A stretch of 29,489 nucleotides of DNA from CAZUFB01 sp048173955 (GCA_048173955.1 DBEYOB010000101.1:1-29489), one strand, 5' to 3'; shown: positions 15,114 through 23,736, counted from the stretch's first letter. A program made the numbers and translations. The notes: generated by a model from the sequence alone, not told the origin.

Positions 15114-15143
15114 GGCCTTCCCTACTGGTCGGCCTTCCCTACT
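15114..15143. repeat. Direct repeat GGCCTTCCCTACT, two copies, over a gene end
   Basis: Copies at 15114-15126 and 15131-15143, 17 bp apart. The second copy contains the stop codon of the minus-strand CBS protein gene, so a small tandem duplication may have occurred at the gene end. Likely incidental. Confidence 0.5.
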
Positions 15144-16479
15144 CGCCGGCTTCTTCTTCGGAGTCGGTCGGCGTGTCGCTCACCCAGAACTCGACCTGTG
15201 CGACGCGGTTGCCGTCCATGGAGCGGACGACGAAGCGCACGTCCTTGCGGTCGCAGCGGTAGGTGACCTCGTCGCCCTCGTCGGGGATGCGGTCGAGCAG
15301 GTCGAGCAGAAGGCCGCCCAGCGTGTCGCTGGCCTGGAAGTTCTCGTCGTTCTCGGCGTCGAACTCGAGCAGGTCGGCCAAATCGTCCGTCGTGTACGAG
15401 CCGGGGGCGCGGTAGTGGCCGGCCTCGAGCTCGGTGAAGTCGGGCTCCTCGCCGTGCAGGTACTCGTCGTCGTAGTCGCCGATGATCTCGCTGAAGATGT
15501 CGCCCATGGTGACGAGGCCGGCCGTCCCGCCGTACTCGTCGACCGCGATGGCGATCTTGGTGCGCGAGTCGCGCAGGGTCTGCAGGAGCTTGACGACCGA
15601 GGTGGTCTCGGGCACGGCGATGATGCGGCGGATGGGCAGGTCGGCCATCGTTGCGTTCGACGGTAGGCCGTAGAGGTCCTTGATGTGGACGAAGCCGACG
15701 ATGTCGTCCTTGTCCTTGCGGTAGACGGGATAGCGGGTGAACTTGTGCTCGCCGACGACGGCGAGGTTCTCCTCGAGCGTGTCCTCGAGGCACAGGCAGA
15801 CCATGTCGGGCCGCGGCGTCATGATGGACGTGACGACCTTCTCCGAGATGTCGAAGATGTTGTCAACGAACTCGTTCTGCTCGGAGTCGATGAGGCCGCT
15901 CTCGGTGCTCTCGTCGATGAGCAGGCGAATCTCGTCCTCGGTGTAGACCTGGTGCTCGTCGGCCGGGTCGTGCCCGAGCAGGCGCATCACGCCGTTCGTG
16001 ATGGTGTTGAACAGCCACATGACGGGATAGGTGATACGGTAGAACCACACGAGCGGGGTGGCCGTGAACAGGGCGTAGCGCTCGGTGGAGAAGATGGCGA
16101 GCGACTTGGGGATGAGCTCTCCGACCACGATGTGCAGCGCCGTGACGATGATGAAGCCGATGGCGACTGAGATGGCGCTGACGACGGCGACGGGCATGCC
16201 GAACAGCTCGAACAGCGGGTGGAGCAGGTGCGCCACAGCCGGCTCGCCCAGCCAGCCGAGCGCCAGCGACGCGAGCGTGATGCCGAGTTGGCAGGCGGAG
16301 AGGTAGGCGTTGACGTCGTGCGCGATGAGGCTTGCGTTCTTGGCACCGGGCTTGCCCTCGGCGACCAGCATGTCGATCTGGCTGCGGCGGACGCGCACGA
16401 GCGAGAATTCGGCCACCACGAAGAATGCGTTCATGAGCAGGAAGAACAGGACGAGCAGAAGACTTAGACCAACGGGCAT
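15139..16479 (-). CDS. CNNM/CBS-domain membrane protein (HlyC/CorC family)
   Basis: A 446-residue integral membrane protein. The DUF21/CNNM transmembrane part (about 1-190) starts LSLLLVLFFLLMNAFFVVAEFSLV and contains GITLASLALGWLGEPAV and HIVVGELIPKSLAI. Two CBS domains follow (about 200-335, with IMTPRPDMVCL, HKFTRYPVYRKD and VDEYGGTAGLVTMGDIFSEIIG), then a CorC/HlyC C-terminal domain with many acidic residues. Related proteins transport or sense Mg2+ or Co2+, and some were historically called hemolysins. Start ATG 16479 follows AAGGAGG at somewhat long spacing (11). Length and order are normal for the family. It stands alone between the NimA-like gene and a divergent glycosyltransferase. 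Confidence 0.92.
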   Translation of the reverse strand: MPVGLSLLLVLFFLLMNAFFVVAEFSLVRVRRSQIDMLVAEGKPGAKNASLIAHDVNAYLSACQLGITLASLALGWLGEPAVAHLLHPLFELFGMPVAVVSAISVAIGFIIVTALHIVVGELIPKSLAIFSTERYALFTATPLVWFYRITYPVMWLFNTITNGVMRLLGHDPADEHQVYTEDEIRLLIDESTESGLIDSEQNEFVDNIFDISEKVVTSIMTPRPDMVCLCLEDTLEENLAVVGEHKFTRYPVYRKDKDDIVGFVHIKDLYGLPSNATMADLPIRRIIAVPETTSVVKLLQTLRDSRTKIAIAVDEYGGTAGLVTMGDIFSEIIGDYDDEYLHGEEPDFTELEAGHYRAPGSYTTDDLADLLEFDAENDENFQASDTLGGLLLDLLDRIPDEGDEVTYRCDRKDVRFVVRSMDGNRVAQVEFWVSDTPTDSEEEAGE

Positions 16480-16569
16480 AAAGCCGACAACCTCCTTGGA
16501 GGGGATGTACGGGACGGTATGCGGGCGGCCGATGCCGGGGCATCCCCGCAACTCCCGAGTCAGCTGAAC

Positions 16570-16575
16570 AGCATA
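16570..16575 (-). promoter_or_regulatory. Possible -10 box of the CBS protein gene
   Basis: TATGCT on the minus strand, 91 bp before the start codon, in a local AT-richer patch. No convincing -35 box. Confidence 0.3.
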
Positions 16576-16782
16576 CCAGATGGGCAGGCCATCGCGAAAG
16601 GCCCGCCGGTCGCTCCACGTAGAACGCGAGGCGCGGGCATGCGCCCGCGGGCCGCGCGCGTTTTAGGCGCCTGCGGGTCTCGTGCACCGGCCCGTCCGCC
16701 TGCGCGCCGGACACCCCGATTGCGTATCATGGGGCTGCGCCTCTTCTCGCTCCGTCCCTGCCCGCCGATCGGAAGGCCCGCC

Positions 16783-18018
16783 ATGCGCATCCTCAACGTC
16801 ACCGCCCAGAAGCCCGACAGCACGGGCAGCGGAACCTACCTTGCCGAGACGGTGCGCTGCCAGGTCGAGGACGGCCACGAGACGGCGGTGGTCTGCGGCG
16901 TCGGCAAGGACGACGCCATCGACCTGCCCTCCGAAACGCACGTGGTTCCCGTGCGCTTCGACACCCCCGAGCTGCCGTTCCATGTGGCGGGGATGTCCGA
17001 CGTCATGCCGTATCCCGCGACGCGCTACCGCGACATGACCCCCGCGATGGTCGAGCGGTTCAAGGCGGCGTTTGCAAAGGCGCTGCTGAGGGCCAACGCG
17101 GAGTTTGAGCCCGACGTGGTCGTCTGCCACCATCTGTACCTGGTCACGGCGTTGGCGCGCACCGTGCTGCCCCATCGCCGCATGGCCGCCATCAGCCATT
17201 CGACCGACCTGCGCCAGCTGAGCAAGCACGGGCTCGAGCGCGACTTTATCATCGACGGCATATGCCGGCTCGACGCCGTGCTCGCCCTGCACGAGGCCCA
17301 GCGCGCCGAGATCGCCGAGGTGTTCGGCATCCCCGCTGAGCGCATTGCAGTCGTGGGGGTCGGCTACAACGACCGGGTGTTCAACAGGGGGACGGACGCG
17401 GGGGAGACGGGCGGCGACGGCCTTCGTTCCCCATCCGACGACCCGGGACGTACCGGGCGCATCCTGTATGCGGGGAAGATCTGCTCCAAGAAGGGCGTGC
17501 CCAGCCTCATCCGAGCCTACGGGTCGCTGTCGGACGACGTCGGCCCGACGGAGCTCGTGCTCGCCGGCGGACACAACGACGCGTCCGAGCACGGCGCCAT
17601 CGTCGACCTTGCGGCCCGGTGCCCCCGCCCCGTCCGGTTCGCCGGCAAGCTGGCCCCGCGCGACCTGGCCGACGCCTACCGCGCGTCCGACGTGTTCGCG
17701 CTCGCATCGTTCTTCGAGGGCCTTCCCCTGGTGGCGGTCGAGGCGCTGGCATGCGGGTGCAAGGCGGTGCTGACCGATCTTCCCGGCGTGAGGCCCTGGC
17801 TCGAGGGCAACGTTCCGGATGCCCCGGTTCGCTACGTCGCGATGCCGCGCATGCTCGACATCGACACGCCCGACCCGGCCGACCTGCCGGCGTTCGAGCG
17901 CCGCCTGGCCGCCGCGCTGTGCGATGCGCTGGCGATGCCGCGGCGTGCGTGCGATGCGAGCAGGGCGACGTGGCGCAACGTGTCCCGGCGCATCGTCACT
18001 GCGGCCCTCGGCGGGTAG
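16783..18018 (+). CDS. Glycosyltransferase, GT4-like (GT-B fold)
   Basis: A 411-residue retaining glycosyltransferase. The N-terminal Rossmann half begins MRILNVTAQKPDSTGSGTYLAETV (GSG-x-Y donor/acceptor loop) and includes VVCHHLYLVTALA. The C-terminal half carries RILYAGKICSKKGV, a nucleotide-sugar binding region and the E-x7-E type motif in FFEGLPLVAVEALACGC. It probably adds a sugar to a surface glycan or glycolipid in the cytoplasm. Start ATG 16783 follows GGAAGG; the longer open frame from 16519 is Arg/Pro-rich and unlikely to be translated. A possible -10 box TATCAT lies at 16725-16730. It is convergent with the Rpn-like gene. Confidence 0.88.
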   Translation: MRILNVTAQKPDSTGSGTYLAETVRCQVEDGHETAVVCGVGKDDAIDLPSETHVVPVRFDTPELPFHVAGMSDVMPYPATRYRDMTPAMVERFKAAFAKALLRANAEFEPDVVVCHHLYLVTALARTVLPHRRMAAISHSTDLRQLSKHGLERDFIIDGICRLDAVLALHEAQRAEIAEVFGIPAERIAVVGVGYNDRVFNRGTDAGETGGDGLRSPSDDPGRTGRILYAGKICSKKGVPSLIRAYGSLSDDVGPTELVLAGGHNDASEHGAIVDLAARCPRPVRFAGKLAPRDLADAYRASDVFALASFFEGLPLVAVEALACGCKAVLTDLPGVRPWLEGNVPDAPVRYVAMPRMLDIDTPDPADLPAFERRLAAALCDALAMPRRACDASRATWRNVSRRIVTAALGG

Positions 18019-18085
18019 CGCCCCAGCGGACGGGCCCTCGGCGGGCAGGGGTCGGCGGACGGGCTTTCGGTAGGTGACGGTCGCC

Positions 18086-18120
18086 GGGTCGAGGGGCCTC
18101 CCTGCTTCCCTGCTCGACCC
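18086..18120. terminator. Hairpin between convergent genes
   Basis: GGGTCGAG (18086-18093) pairs with CTCGACCC (18113-18120) in the 103-bp gap between the glycosyltransferase and the Rpn-like gene. It is a plausible bidirectional terminator without a T-run. Confidence 0.5.
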
Positions 18121-18121
18121 A

Positions 18122-19129
18122 TTAGGTATGCGCGGGCTCACCGTGCGGGGATTCTCCAATCTCGTCGCGGTATCCCTGCCGGTCCGCCGCAGGGATCTCG
18201 AGGGCGTCCATGGCCTGCTCCATGCTGAGCGAAAGCGTTTTCATGAGGCTTCTGATGGATTCGGCCGTGGCGCCCCTTGCCCCTTCGGCGCGCCCTTGCT
18301 GCAGGCCTTGCTGCAGACCTTGCTGCAGACCTTGCTCCCTGCCTTCTTCCAGACCCTGTTCCAAAACCCATGCTCCCAGGCTGCCCATGTGCTGCGCATC
18401 TCCTTCGAATTCCCGCGCCAGCTCCGGCCCGAGCTGGTCCTCAAGGGCACGCATCTTTTCGTCTGCGCCCGTTTTGAACGAAAAGAGCGTCGCCAAGGTT
18501 CCGATGAACTCATTGTAGCCTCCCTGAGGCGGCAGACCGACGAGTACGACGTTCTGCAGGTCGTAGTCTTCGACCGGTCGCCGCGCATCGCCGACAACGC
18601 AGCGTTCCACAGTCGCATACTCGGTGATGCTGTTCTGCTCTGCGCAGGGTACGTTCACGCATATCCAGATGGAGCAGACTTTGGAGAGCCCCCGGTAGGT
18701 CTCTGCCGCCGACGTCGCCCCTCCCTGCATGGACAGCAGGCGTGCGCAGTAATACATGGCGCGCTTGACGAGAGGGTAGCCGAGCCCGGTGTGCTGCGCC
18801 TGCGGTTCGACGTTGACGATGAGGCCGAGCGATCCGTCTCCGCCGGGCAGCTGCGCGCGAAAGACCGTGTCGAAGTGCATCGCCCCCTCGTCGAATGATG
18901 TGCTTTCGTTCGTCAGCCCAAAATCGAGCGGTGATGAGAGACGTTTCGGGTTGACGGGCGTCTGGTCGGTGGAGACCTGTCCGATGCATGCGATTACGGC
19001 GTCGAGCGGTGTACTCCGGTATTCGTCAAGCGTATTCTTCATTATGTATGCGAGCAGGGGAGGGTGCGAAAGCAGCTGCTTGTAAGCGGTGTCGTAGCGC
19101 ATGACCTGTCGTTGCGTCGTGGTTTCCAT
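18122..19129 (-). CDS. Rpn-like PD-(D/E)XK nuclease family protein
   Basis: A 335-residue protein resembling the Rpn/transposase-related PD-(D/E)XK proteins common in gut bacteria. The N-terminus (MRYDTAYKQLLSHPPLLAYIM) is typical of this group. Candidate catalytic residues are D87 (HFDTVFRAQL) and E108-x-Q110 (IVNVEPQ). A C-terminal tail of EGREQGLQQGLQQGLQQGR repeats, encoded by about 12-bp DNA repeats, is usual for the family. Such proteins may cut DNA and promote recombination. ATG 19129 has AAGGGAG. Codon use and the flanking DNA are less GC-rich than neighbours, suggesting recent acquisition. The upstream 19130-19372 stretch is AT-rich and holds a possible minus promoter (TTGTTA and TACATC) but no gene. 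Confidence 0.78.
   Translation of the reverse strand: METTTQRQVMRYDTAYKQLLSHPPLLAYIMKNTLDEYRSTPLDAVIACIGQVSTDQTPVNPKRLSSPLDFGLTNESTSFDEGAMHFDTVFRAQLPGGDGSLGLIVNVEPQAQHTGLGYPLVKRAMYYCARLLSMQGGATSAAETYRGLSKVCSIWICVNVPCAEQNSITEYATVERCVVGDARRPVEDYDLQNVVLVGLPPQGGYNEFIGTLATLFSFKTGADEKMRALEDQLGPELAREFEGDAQHMGSLGAWVLEQGLEEGREQGLQQGLQQGLQQGRAEGARGATAESIRSLMKTLSLSMEQAMDALEIPAADRQGYRDEIGESPHGEPAHT
18294..18365. repeat. 12-bp tandem repeats inside the Rpn-like gene
   Basis: About six units of the type CCTTGCTGCAGA, three nearly identical and three decayed, encoding the Gln/Gly-rich tail. The period keeps the reading frame (4 codons), so copy number could change without a frameshift. Confidence 0.75.
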
Positions 19130-19372
19130 GGGGCTCCCTTCGATGGGGGAGACCCATGATGACGCCTTGGCGGGTTTGTTGGGACGAGAAAAAACGTTGT
19201 TGTATTTGATGTATGAGCCGATTCTAACAACTGCTGCAATCGACCGAGTTCGATGGGGTGAAAACCGCGTTGTCAGAATCTCATCATGTTCGATGCATTC
19301 CGGCGAACGGTCGGTATTCTTATTTGAACGGCATCGTTGACGTTTGCGTTCTGCATCTAGCTCCGGCCGCCT

Positions 19373-19795
19373 CTAGTACCCCATCTCGTAGAGTTTGTCG
19401 TCGTCGAGGCCGAAGTAGTGGCCGATCTCGTGGATGACCGTCTTGCCGATCTCCTTGACGACCTGCTCGCGCGAGTCGAACGCGCGCTCGTGGGGGCCTT
19501 TGAAGACGGTGATGACGTCGGGTACCTCGCACCAGCCGTAGTCGCCGCGCTCGGGCAGGGCGATGCCCTCGTAGAGGCCGAACAGCTCGCCAGGCCCGTC
19601 GTCGTAGTCGCCTTCGTCATCCCATTCGGCCCCGTCGTCCCACACGGGCCCGTCGACCGAGGCGAGCTGCTCCTCGTCGGGCTCGTCCTGCATCACGATC
19701 TCGATGTTCTCGAGCGCCTTGAGGAACCGCTCGGGAATGGCGTCGAGGGCGTCCTCGATGGCGGACTCGAACTCTTCGTCGGTCATGCGGTACAT
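19373..19795 (-). CDS. Zincin-like metallopeptidase (type I, PF06262-like)
   Basis: A 140-residue protein with the zinc motif HEIGHYFGLDD: H122 and H126 bind zinc, E123 is catalytic, and D131 fits the third ligand of the HExxHxxGxxD type. The N-terminal helix (MTDEEFESAIEDALDAIPERFL) and the strand VPDVITVFKGP are characteristic of this small family, often about 110-140 residues. An acidic stretch (DDGAEWDDEGDYDDG, about 53-67) is an insertion. The physiological substrate is unknown for the family. The start ATG 19795 has AGGAGG. A possible -10 box (TACCAT on the minus strand, 19852-19857) suggests its own promoter, though it lies 120 bp after the CpXC gene in the same direction. Confidence 0.85.
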   Translation of the reverse strand: MYRMTDEEFESAIEDALDAIPERFLKALENIEIVMQDEPDEEQLASVDGPVWDDGAEWDDEGDYDDGPGELFGLYEGIALPERGDYGWCEVPDVITVFKGPHERAFDSREQVVKEIGKTVIHEIGHYFGLDDDKLYEMGY

Positions 19796-19915
19796 GGAGG
19801 CCTCCTGCTCAGGGCGGACGGGGCGGTTCTGCCGTTGGCTGTCAAGGGTTTATGGTACCCAGATGCCGCTGCCGCCCATGCTGGCGGGATGCGAGCGCTT
19901 GGGATGGCCGACGGG

Positions 19916-20761
19916 CTATGCCTTGCCCTCCGCGCCCTCGACCGCGGCGATCACCTCGCGCGCCCAGGTCGCGTCGACGACGGGGCTGCGGTGCAGATCG
20001 GCCTGCTGGCGGACGTCGAGCGAGCGCTCGAGGCGCCGGTATGCCTCGATAGGCAGCGTGATGCCGGCGTTTGCCGGGACGGTTTGGGCCGTGCCATCGG
20101 GATTTTCGGCCCGCGCGAACAGGGTGAAGCCGAGGGTGCTCGGCGAGCTGGCCTTGTCGTGTGCGTCGGACCTGCTTTCGGGGCGGCCCGCGCCCTCGGG
20201 GTCGGCTGCAACTTCGGTGAGCTGCGCGTCGCATAGGCCGAGCTCGGGGTTGCGTGCTTGCAGCTCGGCCAGAAGGCTCGCCTTGAGCACCTCGAGCAGT
20301 CGGTCGTCGAGGCCGGCGCGCCATGCGAGGACCTTCTCGGGGAGCTGGTGGCGTTCGGGCACGACGCGCATCGCGAACTCCTGCTTGCGCAGCTGCGACA
20401 GCTCGATGCCGTGGAAGCGGCCCACGGCCTGCACGAAGACGGTCCTGATGGCGTCGAGGTCGCCTTGGCCGGCGGGATAGAACGCCGCGACCTTGCGGGC
20501 GCGGTCGATGTAGAAGAGCGGGTAGTCGAGCGGCACGAGCGCCCCGCAGTGGGGGCACGTGTGCACGAGCAGCCTTCCCGACGCCAGCTGGCCGGCGCGC
20601 TCGGGATTGCAGTCCGCCTCGAGCACGTCCCACATGGAGACCTGGCTCGGCTTGCCGCACGACGGACACGCGATGGCGCCCTCGGTGACGCGGGACTGCA
20701 CGACGTTGCGCTGCGGGCGGTCGGGGTCGGCGGGACGGGTGGTTGCGTGCTTGTCGCTCAA
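19916..20761 (-). CDS. CpXC-domain protein
   Basis: A 281-residue protein starting at TTG 20761, chosen because AAGGAG lies at the right distance and no ATG is near. Two CxxC knuckles, C32/C35 (IACPSCGKP) and C69/C72 (HTCPHCGAL), flank a segment with CNPERA, matching the CpXC domain, a putative zinc-binding module of unknown function. The rest (about 90-281) is helical and polar, with no membrane segment and no recognised catalytic motif. It precedes the metallopeptidase in the same direction, so the two may share a transcript. No function can be assigned. Confidence 0.75.
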   Translation of the reverse strand: MSDKHATTRPADPDRPQRNVVQSRVTEGAIACPSCGKPSQVSMWDVLEADCNPERAGQLASGRLLVHTCPHCGALVPLDYPLFYIDRARKVAAFYPAGQGDLDAIRTVFVQAVGRFHGIELSQLRKQEFAMRVVPERHQLPEKVLAWRAGLDDRLLEVLKASLLAELQARNPELGLCDAQLTEVAADPEGAGRPESRSDAHDKASSPSTLGFTLFARAENPDGTAQTVPANAGITLPIEAYRRLERSLDVRQQADLHRSPVVDATWAREVIAAVEGAEGKA

Positions 20762-20881
20762 GGTCTGCTCCTTCGACGGGGTTTGGCGCGGGTGTCGGCA
20801 GAGGGTGGTGCGGTGCTGCGAGATGCACCGCGTCCCTTAGCGTCGTGGTGTCATCGGGCCGCGCGTTTGACCGGTGGGCAC

Positions 20882-20887
20882 ATTGTA
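20882..20887 (-). promoter_or_regulatory. -10 box of the CpXC gene
   Basis: TACAAT on the minus strand, 121 bp before the TTG start codon, matching the window's common -10 box. Its left edge is about 80 bp from element C. Confidence 0.45.
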
Positions 20888-20962
20888 AAGAACGGGCCGC
20901 GTTTCCCGCAGGAGAATGGGGGAGTGCATGCAAACGCCTCTCCGACAAGCGCTGCCGACACG

Positions 20963-21200
20963 GGCCGCTGCCAGAATTCGGGGCTATCTTGCCCCAAAGT
21001 GCCGCTATTCAGTAATTGAGTAAATTGATAGATTGCCTCTCTACAGCAAAAGGCCAGGTCGCTGTCTCGCTGCCTTTTGAAGGGCATCGAAGGAGTGCCT
21101 GCGTCTGCAACGAATCCTTGGGTTTCGCTGATTATCATAAACCTAAATTACTGAATAGGCGGGATTTGGGACAAGATAGGTCGAAAAACTGGCAGCGGTC
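20963..21200. repeat. Inverted-repeat element C (238 bp) between divergent genes
   Basis: Two 55-bp inverted repeats (20963-21017 and 21146-21200) agree at roughly three quarters of positions, with conserved blocks CCGCTGCCAG, CTATCTTG, CCCAAA and TATTCAGTAATT. The 128-bp core is AT-richer than the flanks and encodes no credible protein. It lies in the 608-bp gap between the CpXC and DUF362 genes, where the other features are the two TACAAT boxes (20882 and 21265) and the DUF362 leader. It may be a miniature transposon-like element. No duplicated target was identified. Confidence 0.65.
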
Positions 21201-21264
21201 GCTGCACGGAGCGGTTGCCGCATGGTTTTCGCGGGCGGAGGAAACCGCGCCTTCGCCCATCGGG

Positions 21265-21270
21265 TACAAT
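21265..21270 (+). promoter_or_regulatory. -10 box of the DUF362 gene
   Basis: TACAAT in CGGGTACAATG, 100 bp before the start codon. The leader contains TTTCTCAGAAA followed by a CCCCCGGG palindrome, with no recognised riboswitch. Confidence 0.55.
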
Positions 21271-21369
21271 GCCGTCCGTTTGGCCCGCGTTGCCGGCGCC
21301 GCCACATTCGGCCGCGAAGCCGCCTTGGTTTCTCAGAAAGCTCCCCCGGGAGAGAGAGGACTTGCCTCA

Positions 21370-22608
21370 ATGATTGCAGACGCCTCCACGACCGCGGGCG
21401 GCCCCGCCGCCCCGGGAGCGGACAGCCTTTCGGCCCCCGCCGTCCCGTCGAAGGTCTACTTCACCAACCTGCGCACCTACGCGCGCGAAAGCCAGCTCGA
21501 CAAGCTGAAGCGCCTTGTCGAGCGCGCCGGCATCGGACAGATCGACTTCGAGAACAAGTTCGTCGCCATCAAGATTCACTTCGGCGAGCCGGGCAACCTG
21601 AGCTATCTGCGGCCGCAGTACGCCAAAGTCGTCGCCGACGTGGTGAAGTCCCTCGGCGGCAAGCCCTTCCTCACCGACTGCAACACCCTCTACGTCGGCG
21701 GTCGCAAAAACGCGCTCGACCACCTCGACAGCGCCATGGCAAACGGGTTCAGCCCCCTGACGACGGGCTGCCAGAACGTCATCGCCGATGGCCTCAAGGG
21801 CACCGACGAGGTCGAGGTCCCCGTCGAGGGCGGCGAGTATGTGCAGAGCGCCAAGATTGGCCGCGCCGTCATGGACGCTGACATCTTCATCTCGCTCACC
21901 CACTTCAAGGGGCACGAGCAGGCCGGCTACGGCGGCGCGCTCAAGAACATCGGCATGGGCTGCGGCAGCCGCGCCGGTAAGATGGAGCAGCACGCGGCCG
22001 GCAAGCCCGCGGTCGACGTCGACGCGTGCATCGGGTGTCGTATGTGCGAGCGGGTCTGCGCCCACGGCGCCATCTCGTTCGATGCGACTGCCGAACGGCG
22101 GACGGCATCGGGCAGGGTGCGCACCGTGCACCTCGCCGCCATCGACGCGGGGAAGTGCGTGGGCTGCGGGCGCTGCATCGGCATGTGCAACCAGGATGCC
22201 ATCGAGCCGATGTACGACCAGGCCGCCGAGGTGCTCAACTACAAGATCGCCGAGTACACCAAGGCGGTGCTCCAGGGTCGGCCGAGCTTCCACGTCGCGC
22301 TCGCCATCGACATCTCGCCCAACTGCGACTGCCATGCCGAGAACGACACGCCCATCGTCGGTGACGTCGGCATGTTCGCGAGCTTCGACCCGGTCGCGCT
22401 CGACCAGGCGTGCATCGACGCCGTGCAGGCGATGCCCACGCTTCCCGGCAGCGAGCTCGCCGACCAGGAGGCCGCCCGCCCCGACGACGAGCGGATGCAC
22501 GACCACTTCCACATGGTGCATCCCGACACCGATTGGGAGAGCTGCGTCTCCCATGCCGAGAAAATCGGCCTGGGCACGCGCTCCTACGAGCTCGTCGAGG
22601 TGAGGTAA
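21370..22608 (+). CDS. DUF362-family protein with two [4Fe-4S] ferredoxin clusters
   Basis: A 412-residue protein. The DUF362 part is recognised by KVYFTNLR, VAIKIHFGEPGNLSYLRP, FLTDCNTLYVGGRKN and ISLTHFKGHEQAGYGGALKNIGMGCGSRAGKM. A two-cluster ferredoxin domain is inserted at about 215-280 (C220/223/226/230 and C263/266/269/273), after which DUF362 resumes (NCDCHAENDTPIVGDVGMFASFDPVALDQA). The family is cytoplasmic and of unknown reaction, common in anaerobes. The start ATG 21370 follows GAGAGAGGA; the frame is open back to 21016 across element C, but that part is not conserved-looking. It stands alone, convergent with the endonuclease gene. Confidence 0.88.
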   Translation: MIADASTTAGGPAAPGADSLSAPAVPSKVYFTNLRTYARESQLDKLKRLVERAGIGQIDFENKFVAIKIHFGEPGNLSYLRPQYAKVVADVVKSLGGKPFLTDCNTLYVGGRKNALDHLDSAMANGFSPLTTGCQNVIADGLKGTDEVEVPVEGGEYVQSAKIGRAVMDADIFISLTHFKGHEQAGYGGALKNIGMGCGSRAGKMEQHAAGKPAVDVDACIGCRMCERVCAHGAISFDATAERRTASGRVRTVHLAAIDAGKCVGCGRCIGMCNQDAIEPMYDQAAEVLNYKIAEYTKAVLQGRPSFHVALAIDISPNCDCHAENDTPIVGDVGMFASFDPVALDQACIDAVQAMPTLPGSELADQEAARPDDERMHDHFHMVHPDTDWESCVSHAEKIGLGTRSYELVEVR

Positions 22609-22692
22609 GGGACGAGGCGGGGCGGCCGGCCGGGTACGGTCGCGCCATCCTGGATGCCGTGCGGACCGCGGACCTACGGCTTGCCGGCGGTC

Positions 22693-23736
22693 CTACGGCC
22701 GGCAGCCTCCGCACGGCTCGAACCCCTGCGCGAGCAGCCCCTCGCGGGTCGTATGCAGTTCCATGCGGTTGCCGGGCGCTATGTCGGCCACCGAGGGGCA
22801 CGACGGGTCGTGGAAGCGCATGCTGTTCGTGTTGACCACGTAGTCTTGGGGAGCCGAGGACGACGCCGGGGCGCCCTCGGCCGCATCGTCGCGCCCCGCG
22901 TCCCCTTCGGCCGTTGCGACGTCGTCGTTTTCGTCGGCCAGCCAGTTGTCGCCCGTCGCGTAGTCGATCTCCACGCCGGGCTGCACGTTGTACACGAAGA
23001 CGTTGAAGCGGATTCCCGCCCCGCCGTCCTCCATCGAGAGCGCCTCCATCTGCACGCCGCGCGCCACCAGCTCGTCGCCGACGAATAGCGGGGTCACCCG
23101 GTAGAGCACGTGGTTTCCGGTCTGGCGGATGTAGTCGCCGACCATCTCCTCGAACGGCAGCATGCTCTCGGAGTTGAAGTAGCGCGTCCCGGTGATGAGG
23201 TTGCGCTCGTTGGCGTTCTCCCCGCTGAGCTGGAACGCGATGAGGTGGCTGCGGTTGTAGAGCAGCTCGCCGTCGACGAAGTCGTACGTGTCGGTGTGCC
23301 AGCCGGTCGGGTGGATCTCGCTGATGCGCTGGCGCTCTTCGGTCGGCATGGTCTCCAGGCCGAGGCAGGCGTAGGCCTGGCCGCAGCGTCCCAACTCGTC
23401 GAGCGGGCTGTAGCTTTCGAAGGCATCGGTGGTCGCGTCTTCGGCGGTGAAGCCGGGCTCGTTGCCGTTGAGCTCGATGTAGGGTTCGCCCGCGTATGCG
23501 GGGACGTCGGCGAGCGCGTCTGCCGCCGAGCCGGACGTGCCGGAGGGACTGGCCGCGAGGGACCCCCCTGCCGCGGGGTTCGACGATGCCGGGCGCGCGT
23601 CTTCCGCTTGCGGCTGCCCGTCGAGCGAGCAGCCAGCAAGGGCGAATGCCAGCAGTGCGGCGAGAAGCGACGCGGCAAGGACGCGGATGCGCCCCGTCCG
23701 CCGCTGTCCGGAAGTAGAAAACGCCCTGTTGACCAT
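22693..23736 (-). CDS. Lipoprotein DNA/RNA non-specific endonuclease with Cys-rich tail
   Basis: A 347-residue protein with a lipoprotein leader: basic N-terminus, hydrophobic stretch 19-34 and lipobox LAGC (C36). After a low-complexity linker, residues about 85-265 form an endonuclease domain of the beta-beta-alpha-metal type: YNRSHLIAFQLSG with H164 in place of the DRGH motif, and ENANERNLITGTRYFN with the metal-binding Asn. The C-terminal 45 residues (VVNTNSMRFHDPSCPSVADI to FEPCGGCRP) match the short Cys domain related to Ada metal binding that often follows such nucleases. It should act on the outer face of the membrane, in nutrient uptake or DNA processing. ATG 23736 has GAAAGGT at longish spacing. 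Confidence 0.85.
   Translation of the reverse strand: MVNRAFSTSGQRRTGRIRVLAASLLAALLAFALAGCSLDGQPQAEDARPASSNPAAGGSLAASPSGTSGSAADALADVPAYAGEPYIELNGNEPGFTAEDATTDAFESYSPLDELGRCGQAYACLGLETMPTEERQRISEIHPTGWHTDTYDFVDGELLYNRSHLIAFQLSGENANERNLITGTRYFNSESMLPFEEMVGDYIRQTGNHVLYRVTPLFVGDELVARGVQMEALSMEDGGAGIRFNVFVYNVQPGVEIDYATGDNWLADENDDVATAEGDAGRDDAAEGAPASSSAPQDYVVNTNSMRFHDPSCPSVADIAPGNRMELHTTREGLLAQGFEPCGGCRP

Noticed and set aside
18294..18365. A short CRISPR-like repeat array
   Set aside because: The 12-bp repeats are contiguous, without spacers, and code for the Gln/Gly-rich tail of the Rpn-like protein.
21016..21369. An upstream extension of the DUF362 frame through element C
   Set aside because: It would begin at TTG within the inverted repeat, upstream of the predicted promoter. 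The two arms give similar peptide fragments in both directions, as expected of an inverted repeat rather than a protein.
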